Below, in pieces: positions 21,145-29,714 of a stretch of 64,000 nucleotides of DNA. The stretch comes from Gammaproteobacteria bacterium (GTDB taxonomy: Bacteria; Pseudomonadota; Gammaproteobacteria; Natronospirales; REEB76). The position numbers were made by a program, and so were the translations under genes. Within the stretch, counting starts at the first letter, position 1. Each line of letters begins with the position of its first letter. Under the pieces are notes generated by a model. The model ran no database searches and was not told where the DNA came from. It saw only the letters and a list, made by a program, of their open reading frames with translations. Where the stretch lies: NCBI GenBank assembly GCA_027315405.1, contig DAHUYB010000001.1:1-64000 (forward strand), in the 5' to 3' direction.

Positions 21145-21425
21145 GCGGCGGGCCCTATATATAGACCGTAACTTAAACTCGCCTGTCTCTCCTGCTTGGC
21201 GTAGCCGGTTGTCCGCTATTCCAGAAAGTCAAAAAACCCGAATTCCACGCAATAATCCAAAGCCACAGACGATTTCTGTAAGTATGATTTATGACACGAG
21301 GTATTTCCCGCCGGGCGTGTGGGCAATTGATCGAATTATGGTATGTGTACAGCAGGCTGTAACCGGGGGAAAAACTATAAATATTCAATAGTCGGAAATA
21401 AATAACCTTAAACATAAGGAAAAAG

Positions 21426-22898
21426 ATGATGTCAGCACAATCCGCCGCCTGGTATGTCGGCTTATCAAGTCTCCGCCGCCTCACGAGGATGGTGTGTTTC
21501 CTCACGTGCATTGCCGGCTTCGCGTTCATGCTCTCCGCCTGTGGCAACGGCGGGTCCTCGGGAGGCGCGAGCCCGCTCAGCATCAGCACTACGAGCCTAC
21601 CAGGGGGTACGACAGGTACAGCCTACAGCGCGACGCTGAAGGCGTCGGGTGGCACCACTCCTTACACTTGGTCTATAGCCAGTGGCGCGCTTCCCGGTTG
21701 GGCGAGACTTGACGCAAGCGCGGGCACGATCACCGGCACGCCAGACGCGGGCGGCACGACGAACTTCACAGTCAAGGTCACCGACTCAGTCAATACCACT
21801 GCGACCAAGGCACTCAGCATCACCGTAGGTACAAAGGAGACCTTCGGGTTCGTGAACTATGACTCAAACGGCACGCTGAACGGTGACGTTGCCAACGAAA
21901 GCAGTGTCGGCACCGCGTCTCTTGACGGCGCCGGCGGCTATACCGCGAGTGATACCAAAAACGTTGTGGACCCGTCCACATCGGCCCAATCCATCACATC
22001 GCAAACTGGGAGTGGCGCCTACAATCTGGGATCCAATGGGAGCATCACCTTGACCGATTCGAGCGGCATGATCGTGGGTTCGGGCAGCATCAGTGCTGAT
22101 TCCAGCGCCATCGTGCTCGCCAGCATAGCGAGCGGAAACGTACCCTCCATCACCGCCGGGGTCACGCCACTCAGCGGCGGCAGCGACGTTTCCCTCAACG
22201 GTACTTACCTGTTCTCCGTCTATGACGATAACGGGGTAACCAACGGCTTCCCCAACGATGAAGGCGACATCATCACCGGCACCCTCGACGGAGCGGGGAA
22301 CTACACAGCATCCGAGGTGAAAAACGCCTGGCAGACGGATACCAACACCCAGTCGCTGTCGAGCGCCAACCTGTCGGGTACCTACTCGGTGTCCGGCAGC
22401 GGCACGTTCACGCTCAAGGACGCTTCGAACAATGTGATTGCAACCGGGTACGTGGGCATAGGTGGTATCGGCATCATCATCGGCGAGACTACCTCGGGTC
22501 AAATTCCGCAGATCGGCGCAGCGGTCAAGCTCGACCAGGGCGGGACCAACGCGGACCTCAATGGCACCTATGTGGTCACCACCTATGACAACAACGGCAC
22601 GCTCAACGGTGACGTTGCCAACGCGGGCTCCCTGGTGACACTGAGCTTCGACGGCAAGGGCTCGTTCTCGGGGTCGGAGACGCACAACGTGTGGGATACC
22701 TCGAAGAACAAGCAGTCTGTCACGAACAGCTCGCGCTCCGGTAGCTACTCGGTCGCTTCCGATGGCACGCTGACAATTGAGGACTCTGGCGGTACCATCA
22801 TCGCCACGGGCGGTGTGGCTGTAGGTGGCGACATGATCGTTATCGGCGACGTCGAGTCTGGTTCGACGCCGACTATCGGAGTCGGTGTAAGACAATGA
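21426..22898 (+). CDS. Putative-Ig-domain lipoprotein with three internal repeats
   Basis: A 490-residue lipoprotein: hydrophobic signal then the lipobox LSAC (Cys ~39). Residues ~48-137 form a putative Ig (He_PIG-like) domain (GTTGTAYSATLKASGGTTPY). After it come three imperfect ~115-residue repeats starting FGFVNYDSNGTLNGD, YLFSVYDDNGVTNG and YVVTTYDNNGTLNGD. It is Ser/Thr/Gly-rich with no Cys after the lipobox. A surface or periplasmic protein is likely; function unknown. It is the first gene after the regulator. Confidence 0.8.
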   Translation: MMSAQSAAWYVGLSSLRRLTRMVCFLTCIAGFAFMLSACGNGGSSGGASPLSISTTSLPGGTTGTAYSATLKASGGTTPYTWSIASGALPGWARLDASAGTITGTPDAGGTTNFTVKVTDSVNTTATKALSITVGTKETFGFVNYDSNGTLNGDVANESSVGTASLDGAGGYTASDTKNVVDPSTSAQSITSQTGSGAYNLGSNGSITLTDSSGMIVGSGSISADSSAIVLASIASGNVPSITAGVTPLSGGSDVSLNGTYLFSVYDDNGVTNGFPNDEGDIITGTLDGAGNYTASEVKNAWQTDTNTQSLSSANLSGTYSVSGSGTFTLKDASNNVIATGYVGIGGIGIIIGETTSGQIPQIGAAVKLDQGGTNADLNGTYVVTTYDNNGTLNGDVANAGSLVTLSFDGKGSFSGSETHNVWDTSKNKQSVTNSSRSGSYSVASDGTLTIEDSGGTIIATGGVAVGGDMIVIGDVESGSTPTIGVGVRQ

Positions 22899-22936
22899 AA
22901 TGCATGCGAGGTCGCGTATCCCTAGGTGGCCTGATT

Positions 22937-23146
22937 AAGGAAAAGAAAGAGCCTACCAGGATCGCCGGCAATCATGTGATTTTTGTAAATGCAGTTAGGC
23001 GACTTTGGAATGGGCGGCCATTGTCTTGAGTATCCTAACGTCGCCACACGTAAACCACACGTAAACCGATTGTGCTGAAGTCCAGCACTGGTCCTGAGGC
23101 GATGACGACAGGAACGGGATTTACGCAAAGATTTAGAAGCTACAAG
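22937..23146 (+). pseudogene. Decayed third copy of the tandem exported-protein family
   Basis: Short frames here match the two exported paralogues at 24023 and 25101. One reads EPTRIAGNHVIF, the next GMGGHCLEYPNVATRKP, the next EAMTTGTGFT, in three different frames. Removing one copy of the 11-base tandem duplication at 23046-23067 (unit ACACGTAAACC) restores TRKPIVLKSSTG, matching TRKPLVLQASTA of the 25101 paralogue. A further one-base shift lies near 22998-23003. The N-terminal half is missing. This is a remnant of an earlier member of the family. Confidence 0.75.
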
Positions 23147-23238
23147 CTACAAGCTTGGAGCAAGCGGTTGTATCGCAAAACCCTGAAACATCAAACTACA
23201 AGTGCTACTGGCGGCAACAGTTCTGATGGAGATGTGAC

Positions 23239-24000
23239 ATGAAAATCAATATATTTGTGCCATTTTTGATAGCCTTGACGCTGTGCGCCTGTGGTGGAGG
23301 GGGCGGAAGCAGTTCGCCATCTGGCGGCAGCCCCATCAATGCAAACACTCCACCCGTGGGCTTCTACGTCGGCACGTCAAGTGACGGAAACGATGCTACG
23401 GTCTTGAGCCTCTCAGATGGCACGTATTGGATTATGGAGTCACCAGCTACGGGCATCAATCTGGACTACCTACTTACCGGTACAGCGCAATACGACAATG
23501 GTTCCTACAACTCCAAATTGACTACTGATTATCAGCTTCCAACAACTGCGGTAACAGCCGGTAGCGTTACATCCGGGACTATGTTTGGCAACTTCTCTGG
23601 CCCGCAGTTTACCGACCAGATCATCATTAACTCAAATATAATCAACATCACTGCCAGTTATGACCAAAGCATTAGCGGTTCTGCAGACGTAAATCAATTG
23701 GACGGCACTTATGGTTGCCAGGCCACGATGACCTCCCCGGGTACTCAAGGCAATGCGGATACATTTCTTATACAGCCTGGCGGCGTCCTTACGGGTCAGT
23801 ACATCTATGGGGGAATTACCAATGATTACTCGGGAACAATCACCGCTCGCAACGATGTTGATGCCTACAACATCACATTGATATACGGCGGAAATGTTTA
23901 TCAAGGCATTGTGTACTTGGATCCCGTGAATAAATTTTTGCGTATCGTTGGGATAGATCAGAGTTCAAAGAATGCGTATAGCTGCACCGCAAACACGTAG
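23239..24000 (+). CDS. Lipoprotein of unknown function
   Basis: A 253-residue lipoprotein with signal peptide and lipobox LCAC (Cys18), followed by a Gly/Ser-rich linker. The remainder is predicted beta-rich, with alternating polar strands such as YNITLIYGGNVYQGIVYL near the C-terminus. Two later Cys (CQAT and near the end SCTANT) could form a disulfide. No domain recognised. It lies between the pseudogene and the first exported paralogue; the next gene starts 22 bases downstream. Confidence 0.7.
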   Translation: MKINIFVPFLIALTLCACGGGGGSSSPSGGSPINANTPPVGFYVGTSSDGNDATVLSLSDGTYWIMESPATGINLDYLLTGTAQYDNGSYNSKLTTDYQLPTTAVTAGSVTSGTMFGNFSGPQFTDQIIINSNIINITASYDQSISGSADVNQLDGTYGCQATMTSPGTQGNADTFLIQPGGVLTGQYIYGGITNDYSGTITARNDVDAYNITLIYGGNVYQGIVYLDPVNKFLRIVGIDQSSKNAYSCTANT

Positions 24001-24022
24001 AGCAACTGAAGGAGTCCAAGCC

Positions 24023-24925
24023 ATGATGCGCAGTTACACAGCAACCAACGTCGTATTTCGCTGTCCCGGTCGGCAAATGGCGGCCAAACTATATTTGCTG
24101 CTGGCTATCATTCTGCCTTCGACTCTTGTGCCAACATTGGCGCGAGCGGGTACAAATAGCACGGGTTTCCCGCCAGGATCTTATCTAAAAGTGACTCCTT
24201 GGTGCGACAAAGTTGTTTGTCCAACTACGGCATTTACCCCGCATTCATCAATTGAACTCCGGGCCAGGGTAATTGTGCCTCATGGATTGCCGCCGGGCGT
24301 ACAGCTCGCATGTACACCGGTATGGTCTCTGGAGGGTGGGCTGCGTTATGAGGAAGAGCCTGTGAGAATCGTGGCAAATCACGTGATATTTACGTCCGCC
24401 CTCGGGGACTCGCGAATTGGCGGCCATTGCATTGAAGACCCCAATGTCACAACTCAAAAAAACGCACCGCTCACGTTGCATACCAGTACCGCTCCGGACG
24501 CCATAACAACCGGTACGGAGTTTACCAAAAGTTTAGAGGCTACCCGGACTGCCCAGATTCCTCCCCCCGCCCAGCCGCCTGCGCCTTCGGCCTCTGGTAG
24601 TAATGCTTCCAGTAATGCGCTGTTAATTGGTGGCCTCATTGCGGGTGCAGCGGCTCTTGCAGTCGCTGCCGGGGCAGCGGCCAAATCCAGTTCATCGGGG
24701 CAGGCCTGCAGTGGCGTCTTTATCAATAACTTAACCGGACAATGCCTTAATGACACGGGTCCTGGGGGTGCAACCGTCCAATGTTCGTCACCCGCGGGAG
24801 CTGGGCAAGCGTGCGGTCCGCTGGCCGCCGGGTCAGTCAATAATCCGGTTTACTGTCAGGCTGGGCTGGAATGTGTTTCCTCCAATCAAATTGGCGTGGG
24901 CGTGTGCCAGTCTTCCTGCCCGTAA
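24023..24925 (+). CDS. Exported Cys-containing protein, tandem paralogue 1
   Basis: A 300-residue protein. ATG at 24023 follows GGAG; the N-terminus contains a hydrophobic export signal ending near LARAG. The first domain (~45-165) begins FPPGSYLK, has paired Cys residues (WCDKVVC, CTPVW, GHCIEDP) and ends with MTTGT-like TGTEFTKSLEAT. Next are a Pro-rich linker, ASGSNASSNALLIGGL, an Ala/Gly-rich hydrophobic segment (~210-235) and a variable Cys-rich C-terminal part (~7 Cys). It is paralogous to 25101-26036; no known family recognised. Confidence 0.75.
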   Translation: MMRSYTATNVVFRCPGRQMAAKLYLLLAIILPSTLVPTLARAGTNSTGFPPGSYLKVTPWCDKVVCPTTAFTPHSSIELRARVIVPHGLPPGVQLACTPVWSLEGGLRYEEEPVRIVANHVIFTSALGDSRIGGHCIEDPNVTTQKNAPLTLHTSTAPDAITTGTEFTKSLEATRTAQIPPPAQPPAPSASGSNASSNALLIGGLIAGAAALAVAAGAAAKSSSSGQACSGVFINNLTGQCLNDTGPGGATVQCSSPAGAGQACGPLAAGSVNNPVYCQAGLECVSSNQIGVGVCQSSCP

Positions 24926-25100
24926 CACACGCAAAGCTATGCGAATGCTGTCAAATCACCGGCCCTTAATCGTAGTGGTTTGTTTTAGGAGTGGTGCTGT
25001 TAGATTGCCGGTCGGTGGAGCGATTCAATAGGCTAAAGATCGAACAAGTTAGAGATCTTTAAAGATCAATACTGCTCTAGCGATCCACGGGAGACATACC

Positions 25101-26036
25101 ATGAAACATACCGTTAACCAAATCTCAATCGTAATTGCCGTTGCGCTTTTGGCATGTCCGCTCTTCCTTGTCGCACCAAAGCTCGTTCTTGGTGCGACAC
25201 CGAAGGCACCTTTCCCGCCAGGATCTTATCTTAAGCCGATTGTCGTGTGCGGAGACTTTGCACCCTGTCACGCGACTGTTTTCACCCCCAGATCCTCGGT
25301 CCAGCTTGTCGGGAGAGTAATCTTCCCGTATTTAATAACGGGGGAAAATCCCATCTATAAGGGCTATAAAGGGGTGACTTCACCAACGACGAATACGCCG
25401 GGCTGTACGCCCGTATGGGAGAATCAAAGCGGCTACCATGACGTAAATAAGCTTATTGGAAATCACGTAATTTTCATCGGACCTGTTGGCAACACTGCAC
25501 TGGTCGGTCATTGTCTGGAAGATCCAAGCGTCAAAACGCGCAAGCCACTGGTGCTGCAAGCCAGCACGGCCCCCGGCGCCATGACAACCGGCACAGCATT
25601 TACGAAAAGCGTGGAAGCTACCCGGATTGCCCAGGTTGCACCCAGCACTCAGCCTGCTGCACCTTCGGCCTCTGGTAGTAATGCTTCCAGTAATGCGCTG
25701 TTAATTGGCGGCCTCGTAGCAGGTGCAGCGGCTCTTGCGGTGGCGGCTGGAGCAGCGGCAAAGTCGTCAACAAGCTCCAGCTCATCGGGAACAGTCAATT
25801 GTTCATATAACCTATGTTTTTGTAATCCAGGTGTGCCTTGTGGTCACACCGTTAACAACGAACAAACACAATGTTTATCGCAAGATGTAGTGAGTGTTGG
25901 TCAGACCGGTTGTGGTGTAATAGATTCTTCCGATGGTTATACCATTGCCTGTCAACCGAATGACTGGTGCTATCAGGCAAATGGAACCAGCTCTCCGGGC
26001 ATCTGTGAGTCCAGTTTTCCATCACAATGTAGTTGA
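25101..26036 (+). CDS. Exported Cys-containing protein, tandem paralogue 2
   Basis: A 311-residue protein with the same plan as its neighbour: signal peptide (cleavage near VLGAT), FPPGSYLK, Cys pairs (VCGDFAPC, CTPVW, GHCLEDP), TGTAFTKSVEAT, the ASGSNASSNALLIGGL segment, a hydrophobic Ala/Gly stretch, then a different Cys-rich tail with nine Cys. Tail length and Cys spacing differ from paralogue 1, while a 47-base block in the middle is identical at DNA level. Secreted or membrane-tethered disulfide-containing protein by inference. Confidence 0.75.
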   Translation: MKHTVNQISIVIAVALLACPLFLVAPKLVLGATPKAPFPPGSYLKPIVVCGDFAPCHATVFTPRSSVQLVGRVIFPYLITGENPIYKGYKGVTSPTTNTPGCTPVWENQSGYHDVNKLIGNHVIFIGPVGNTALVGHCLEDPSVKTRKPLVLQASTAPGAMTTGTAFTKSVEATRIAQVAPSTQPAAPSASGSNASSNALLIGGLVAGAAALAVAAGAAAKSSTSSSSSGTVNCSYNLCFCNPGVPCGHTVNNEQTQCLSQDVVSVGQTGCGVIDSSDGYTIACQPNDWCYQANGTSSPGICESSFPSQCS

Positions 26037-26139
26037 GTTATGTTAATCGTCCGGCCCATAAGGGGGCAGATTCGTATAGAGACAGCGCGAATAAATCCTT
26101 ATAAATCCCCATGAAAAGATGCGGGTATATACGTTATGC

Positions 26140-26148
26140 GGGGGGGGG
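26140..26148 (+). repeat. G9 homopolymer tract
   Basis: Nine G residues in the context GC-G9-TGCTG, 32 bases before the TPR lipoprotein start. A nearly identical context (GC-G10-TGCTGG) occurs at 62800-62809 upstream of the GIY-YIG gene. Such tracts can change length by slippage. Confidence 0.9.
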
Positions 26149-26179
26149 TGCTGTACCAAAGAGTCGCAAAAGGAATTAT

Positions 26180-27067
26180 ATGGTGACGATAGAATCATAT
26201 AGAAAAAGCGCAATACAGCTACTGATTGTACGGGCGGAAATATTCTCGTTTTTATGTTTGCTGGCGGCGTGCGCGTCTCCTGTCGTGTATCAGCCGAATC
26301 GGGAAACAGTTCAAGCCATCCCTTTGAACATGGCCCTTCAAGAAGCGACAACGATCGGCGGTCAAGCATTCGGATATATGGGTATAGCCTCTCCCGCACA
26401 ATTTTCTCGCTTTGTGCTCAGCAAGCATGGAGATGAAGCAACGGCATACTACACCATGGATGGAAAGTCCCAGTCATGTACGGCATCAACAAAATACTGG
26501 CTTGGCAACTGGGGCGCCGCATCGGGAGAAGTGCATACTCAGGTTGGAACAAGTACGATGAGCAACGTTCCTGATAGCGATTATTGCGTGATCAGTCACA
26601 CGTTTTTTACGGATTGTCGCTTTAATTACATCTGTTGGTCGAGCAAAAAGCAAGCAATCCAATTCGTAAACGTTATGTCGGTTATCCAGACTGCGGCCGG
26701 ACCTGGATTTGCCCAAGTGGTAATGTCAAGCAAGTTGCTTCCTGCTAACCCTGTAGGAGGTTCCGTAAATGGCGCAACGCCGCTGACGCAAACAGCAGAT
26801 GTTCAGCAATATGCTGTTCAGGCGCGTGAAGCCGTGCGGAGCGGGCAGATTGACGAGGCCATCGGCTTATACCAGAAGGCGGTTAATGCGAATCCGGATT
26901 GGGCTGTCGGCCATTACAACTTGGCCGAACTGCTTGCCGACCGCCACGACTATGCGGCCGCGGTCGAACAGATGAACATCTATCTCATATTGTCGCCGAA
27001 TGCAGCCAATAAGGGGTCTGCTGAACAACAGGTTGTCGAGTGGCAGTCACATGCGTTTCAACACTAG
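26180..27067 (+). CDS. TPR-containing lipoprotein
   Basis: A 295-residue protein starting at ATG 26180 (AAAGGAAT upstream). A hydrophobic signal leads to the lipobox LAAC. Residues ~45-200 form an unrecognised domain with several Cys (QSCTAS, YCVIS, DCRFNYICW). The C-terminal ~85 residues hold two TPR-like units (AREAVRSGQIDEAIGLYQKA, then VGHYNLAELLADRHDYAAA). An in-frame ATG at 26111 would add a stretch crossing a G9 tract and is unlikely to be the real start. Function unknown; TPRs suggest a protein-binding role near the exporter. Confidence 0.7.
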   Translation: MVTIESYRKSAIQLLIVRAEIFSFLCLLAACASPVVYQPNRETVQAIPLNMALQEATTIGGQAFGYMGIASPAQFSRFVLSKHGDEATAYYTMDGKSQSCTASTKYWLGNWGAASGEVHTQVGTSTMSNVPDSDYCVISHTFFTDCRFNYICWSSKKQAIQFVNVMSVIQTAAGPGFAQVVMSSKLLPANPVGGSVNGATPLTQTADVQQYAVQAREAVRSGQIDEAIGLYQKAVNANPDWAVGHYNLAELLADRHDYAAAVEQMNIYLILSPNAANKGSAEQQVVEWQSHAFQH

Positions 27068-27329
27068 GGGTCGTGATTTCCAGATCTTAAGGTAAAGGCT
27101 GGCATTTTTGGTTGGTGGATTTCAGGGTGCATTTATTTCGAGGCATGGTGCGTAAGACAATGCTGTCGGGAAAGTGAGCGAAATGCTTCTGAGGGGAAAT
27201 CACACAATGGCAGCAAAGAGCAAAAAGCGCAGAGCAAAATTATGGAGTGGCAGAGTAAAGAATGGCAATCGAATTGACCGAGAGGTAGTTCGAAACATAG
27301 CTCGCATGTCCTTAATTGGGAGTAATTTC

Positions 27330-28223
27330 ATGACGGTAAATCTACGCTTGGCGCTTGGGCTGACTCTGTCAATGTGCATGGTTGCGGCAACTGGTGGCAG
27401 CCTCGTCACTGTCAGGGATGCCGGCAGCATCAAGCATGGCGCCGATCGCGCCGTCACCCTGATTAAGGCTGAGTTTCATGAGCAGGTGATCATCATTAAA
27501 CGCTTCGATGGTCCGTTGAATCTCACAGGTTACGTGGTTGAGCTGCCGCAGCCGCAAACTCCCCTGAAGCCGCCGTTGTATTCAGTTATATATACAGACC
27601 CGACCAATTCGTATGTGCTGGCGGGCGTGGGGATCTTCGACAAGGACGGCAGGAATCAGACCCGCCTGGCTCTGGAAAAGTACGCGCCCCATACCGATTA
27701 TTCGGCAGTGTATACGGCGGCGGCGCACGGCACCTACTTTAAGGAAGGCCGATCTGGTGTCCCGTTCATCTACGCATTCTTCGACGCAAACTGCATTTTC
27801 TGCAACAAACTGTGGCTCGAAACGCGTGGTCTCGTACGGGACGGGCGGCTGCAAATTCGCTGGGTGCCCGTTGGCATCATAAAGCGCGACAGCGAGGATA
27901 AGGCTGCGGGCATCCTGGCGGCGCGCGATCCGGTAGCGGCGCTGGCTGTCGATGAGACGGATTTTGACCATGTGCATGAGGAAGGGGGATTCTCTCTCGC
28001 CCACGACAAAATTCCACCTGCCGCAGTAAAAGAAGTGCGCGCCAACGACAAAATAATGCGGGAGGCGGGATTCTACGGTACTCCCGTGTTGTTATATAAG
28101 ACCAGAGATGGGGTTGATGCGAAATTGGGATTACCCAGCAACCAGGATTTGGAGCGAATCAGACTGTCTGTCAAGTCCGCTAATCCGAGAGATGACAATC
28201 TCGCACGCTCTTTGAATCGGTAG
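27330..28223 (+). CDS. DsbG/DsbC-like thiol-disulfide interchange protein
   Basis: A 297-residue periplasmic thioredoxin-fold protein of the DsbC/DsbG type. ATG at 27330 gives an export signal (residues ~1-25). The N-terminal half resembles the dimerisation/linker domain, with a DsbG-like LAGVGIFDKDGRNQT. The active site CIFC (Cys155-Cys158) lies after VPFIYAFFDAN, followed by the cis-Pro region FYGTPVLLYK. In E. coli DsbG the site is CPYC. It is the natural candidate to form or shuffle disulfides in the nearby Cys-rich exported proteins; that link is inferred. Confidence 0.85.
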   Translation: MTVNLRLALGLTLSMCMVAATGGSLVTVRDAGSIKHGADRAVTLIKAEFHEQVIIIKRFDGPLNLTGYVVELPQPQTPLKPPLYSVIYTDPTNSYVLAGVGIFDKDGRNQTRLALEKYAPHTDYSAVYTAAAHGTYFKEGRSGVPFIYAFFDANCIFCNKLWLETRGLVRDGRLQIRWVPVGIIKRDSEDKAAGILAARDPVAALAVDETDFDHVHEEGGFSLAHDKIPPAAVKEVRANDKIMREAGFYGTPVLLYKTRDGVDAKLGLPSNQDLERIRLSVKSANPRDDNLARSLNR

Positions 28224-28317
28224 TTCGCTGAGGTCGGCGGCTCGCTCCAGTGTGCTGAGGCAGAATCTTGCTTTCGGGGACACTGGCTCTTAACCACTGG
28301 TAATAGTCAGTTTGAGA

Positions 28318-29712
28318 ATGTATCTCCGACGCATATTCATTTTTCTTGTTCTTTCACTCGCGTTCCATTCCGTTGGCGCAATGAGCTTGCAAACGGCAAT
28401 CAATCTTGCTTTGCTCCAGAATAAGGAACTGATGCAGACGGGAATCCTTCTGACCAGCAATCAAGCTGATCTTGATATTGCGGACGCGGATTTTGATATT
28501 AAAATACAACCTACCTTCACCGAACAACGGGTGGGGGGTACGGTACTGAAGAATTACGGGTTGACACTTTCCAAAAAGTTGGCAACGGGCGGCCAGATAT
28601 CGATCGGTGCCACGCGTGGGGACACGATCCTTCCAGACGGTGTGCTCATCGTACAACCGGCGTTCAGCATATCCGTACAGCAGCCTCTCTTCAGGAACGC
28701 CGGCCCGGAGGTCGCTCTCAACTCGATCCACGCTGCGGAAAGTGCGCTATTGCAGGCTCGGCGCAAGTATGCTCAAGCGCGGGCGGCTCTGGTCTTGCAG
28801 GTGGTGGACGCTTATACGCAAGTGCACAAGCTCGATGAGCAGCTGAAGCTCGATAGCCTCACCATTGAGCAGATTTCCGAACTTTCCCGGATCACCGAAG
28901 AGTACGTACTGGTCGGACGGGCGAAGACGCTGGATGTCCTCAGAACCAATTTCGAACTTGATGAGGCACAAAGCCGCTTGGCTGCCGATAAACTGGAATA
29001 TGAAGCGGCGCAATCCTCTTTGGCTGAGCTGATGGGCATGCACTCGGACGCCAGCATCGAAACGCAGGCGGTCCCGTGGCCGGATTTCCAGAACCTGGAT
29101 TTGAACGAGGCGGAACGGGTTGCGCTTTCAAACAGGCTGGATTATGCGCAAGCACTTCAGGACTACAGCGACGCCACGCGTGAGCTAGATGTGGCGCAGA
29201 ATCAGCTGTCGCCCGGAGTTGATCTGACGCTTGGATATCAGCGGTTCAGTTCCTCGCCGCTACCTGGGAGCTCGGTATCATCTGGCGGCGGGCCGACGAT
29301 CGGCATCTCAAGCGAGATCGGCGTGAGCTATTCTGCGCAGAAAGCCGCGGTTCGCAAAGCCGAAGCGCAATTGGAGGCAACGCGCATACAAGTCGAGCTG
29401 GTCAAGGAACAGGTTACCCGCGACGTCGAGCAGAATATTTACGCCTATCAGCAGGCTCGCACCGTCGATTCGATTGCAGAACGCGCGGCAGCGGATGCGC
29501 GTGCCAGACTGCAACTTGCTCGCGAGCTGTTCCGCATGGGACGTGCAGACAGTTTCGCCGTCACCGATGCCGCTGCTGCGGTGATCGCGGCACAAAGCGC
29601 ATCGCTGAATGCCGATGTCGAGGTGGTACAAGTGGGCTACAAGTTGTCTGCGACGCTCGGGACGCTTCTACCGCCGTCTAAATCACTTAAGCCGAATAGC
29701 GGATTGCAATAA
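28318..29712 (+). CDS. TolC-like outer membrane efflux protein
   Basis: A 464-residue outer membrane factor with an N-terminal signal peptide (MYLRRIFIFLVLSLAFHSVG) and the two long alpha-helical, Gln/Ala/Glu-rich repeats typical of TolC (for example LDEAQSRLAADKLEYEAAQS and the second-half AVRKAEAQLEATRIQVELVK). ATG at 28318 is preferred over TTG 28312. It begins the exporter operon; the membrane fusion protein starts two bases after its stop. It should form the outer-membrane channel of a tripartite exporter. Confidence 0.88.
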   Translation: MYLRRIFIFLVLSLAFHSVGAMSLQTAINLALLQNKELMQTGILLTSNQADLDIADADFDIKIQPTFTEQRVGGTVLKNYGLTLSKKLATGGQISIGATRGDTILPDGVLIVQPAFSISVQQPLFRNAGPEVALNSIHAAESALLQARRKYAQARAALVLQVVDAYTQVHKLDEQLKLDSLTIEQISELSRITEEYVLVGRAKTLDVLRTNFELDEAQSRLAADKLEYEAAQSSLAELMGMHSDASIETQAVPWPDFQNLDLNEAERVALSNRLDYAQALQDYSDATRELDVAQNQLSPGVDLTLGYQRFSSSPLPGSSVSSGGGPTIGISSEIGVSYSAQKAAVRKAEAQLEATRIQVELVKEQVTRDVEQNIYAYQQARTVDSIAERAAADARARLQLARELFRMGRADSFAVTDAAAAVIAAQSASLNADVEVVQVGYKLSATLGTLLPPSKSLKPNSGLQ

Positions 29713-29714
29713 AC

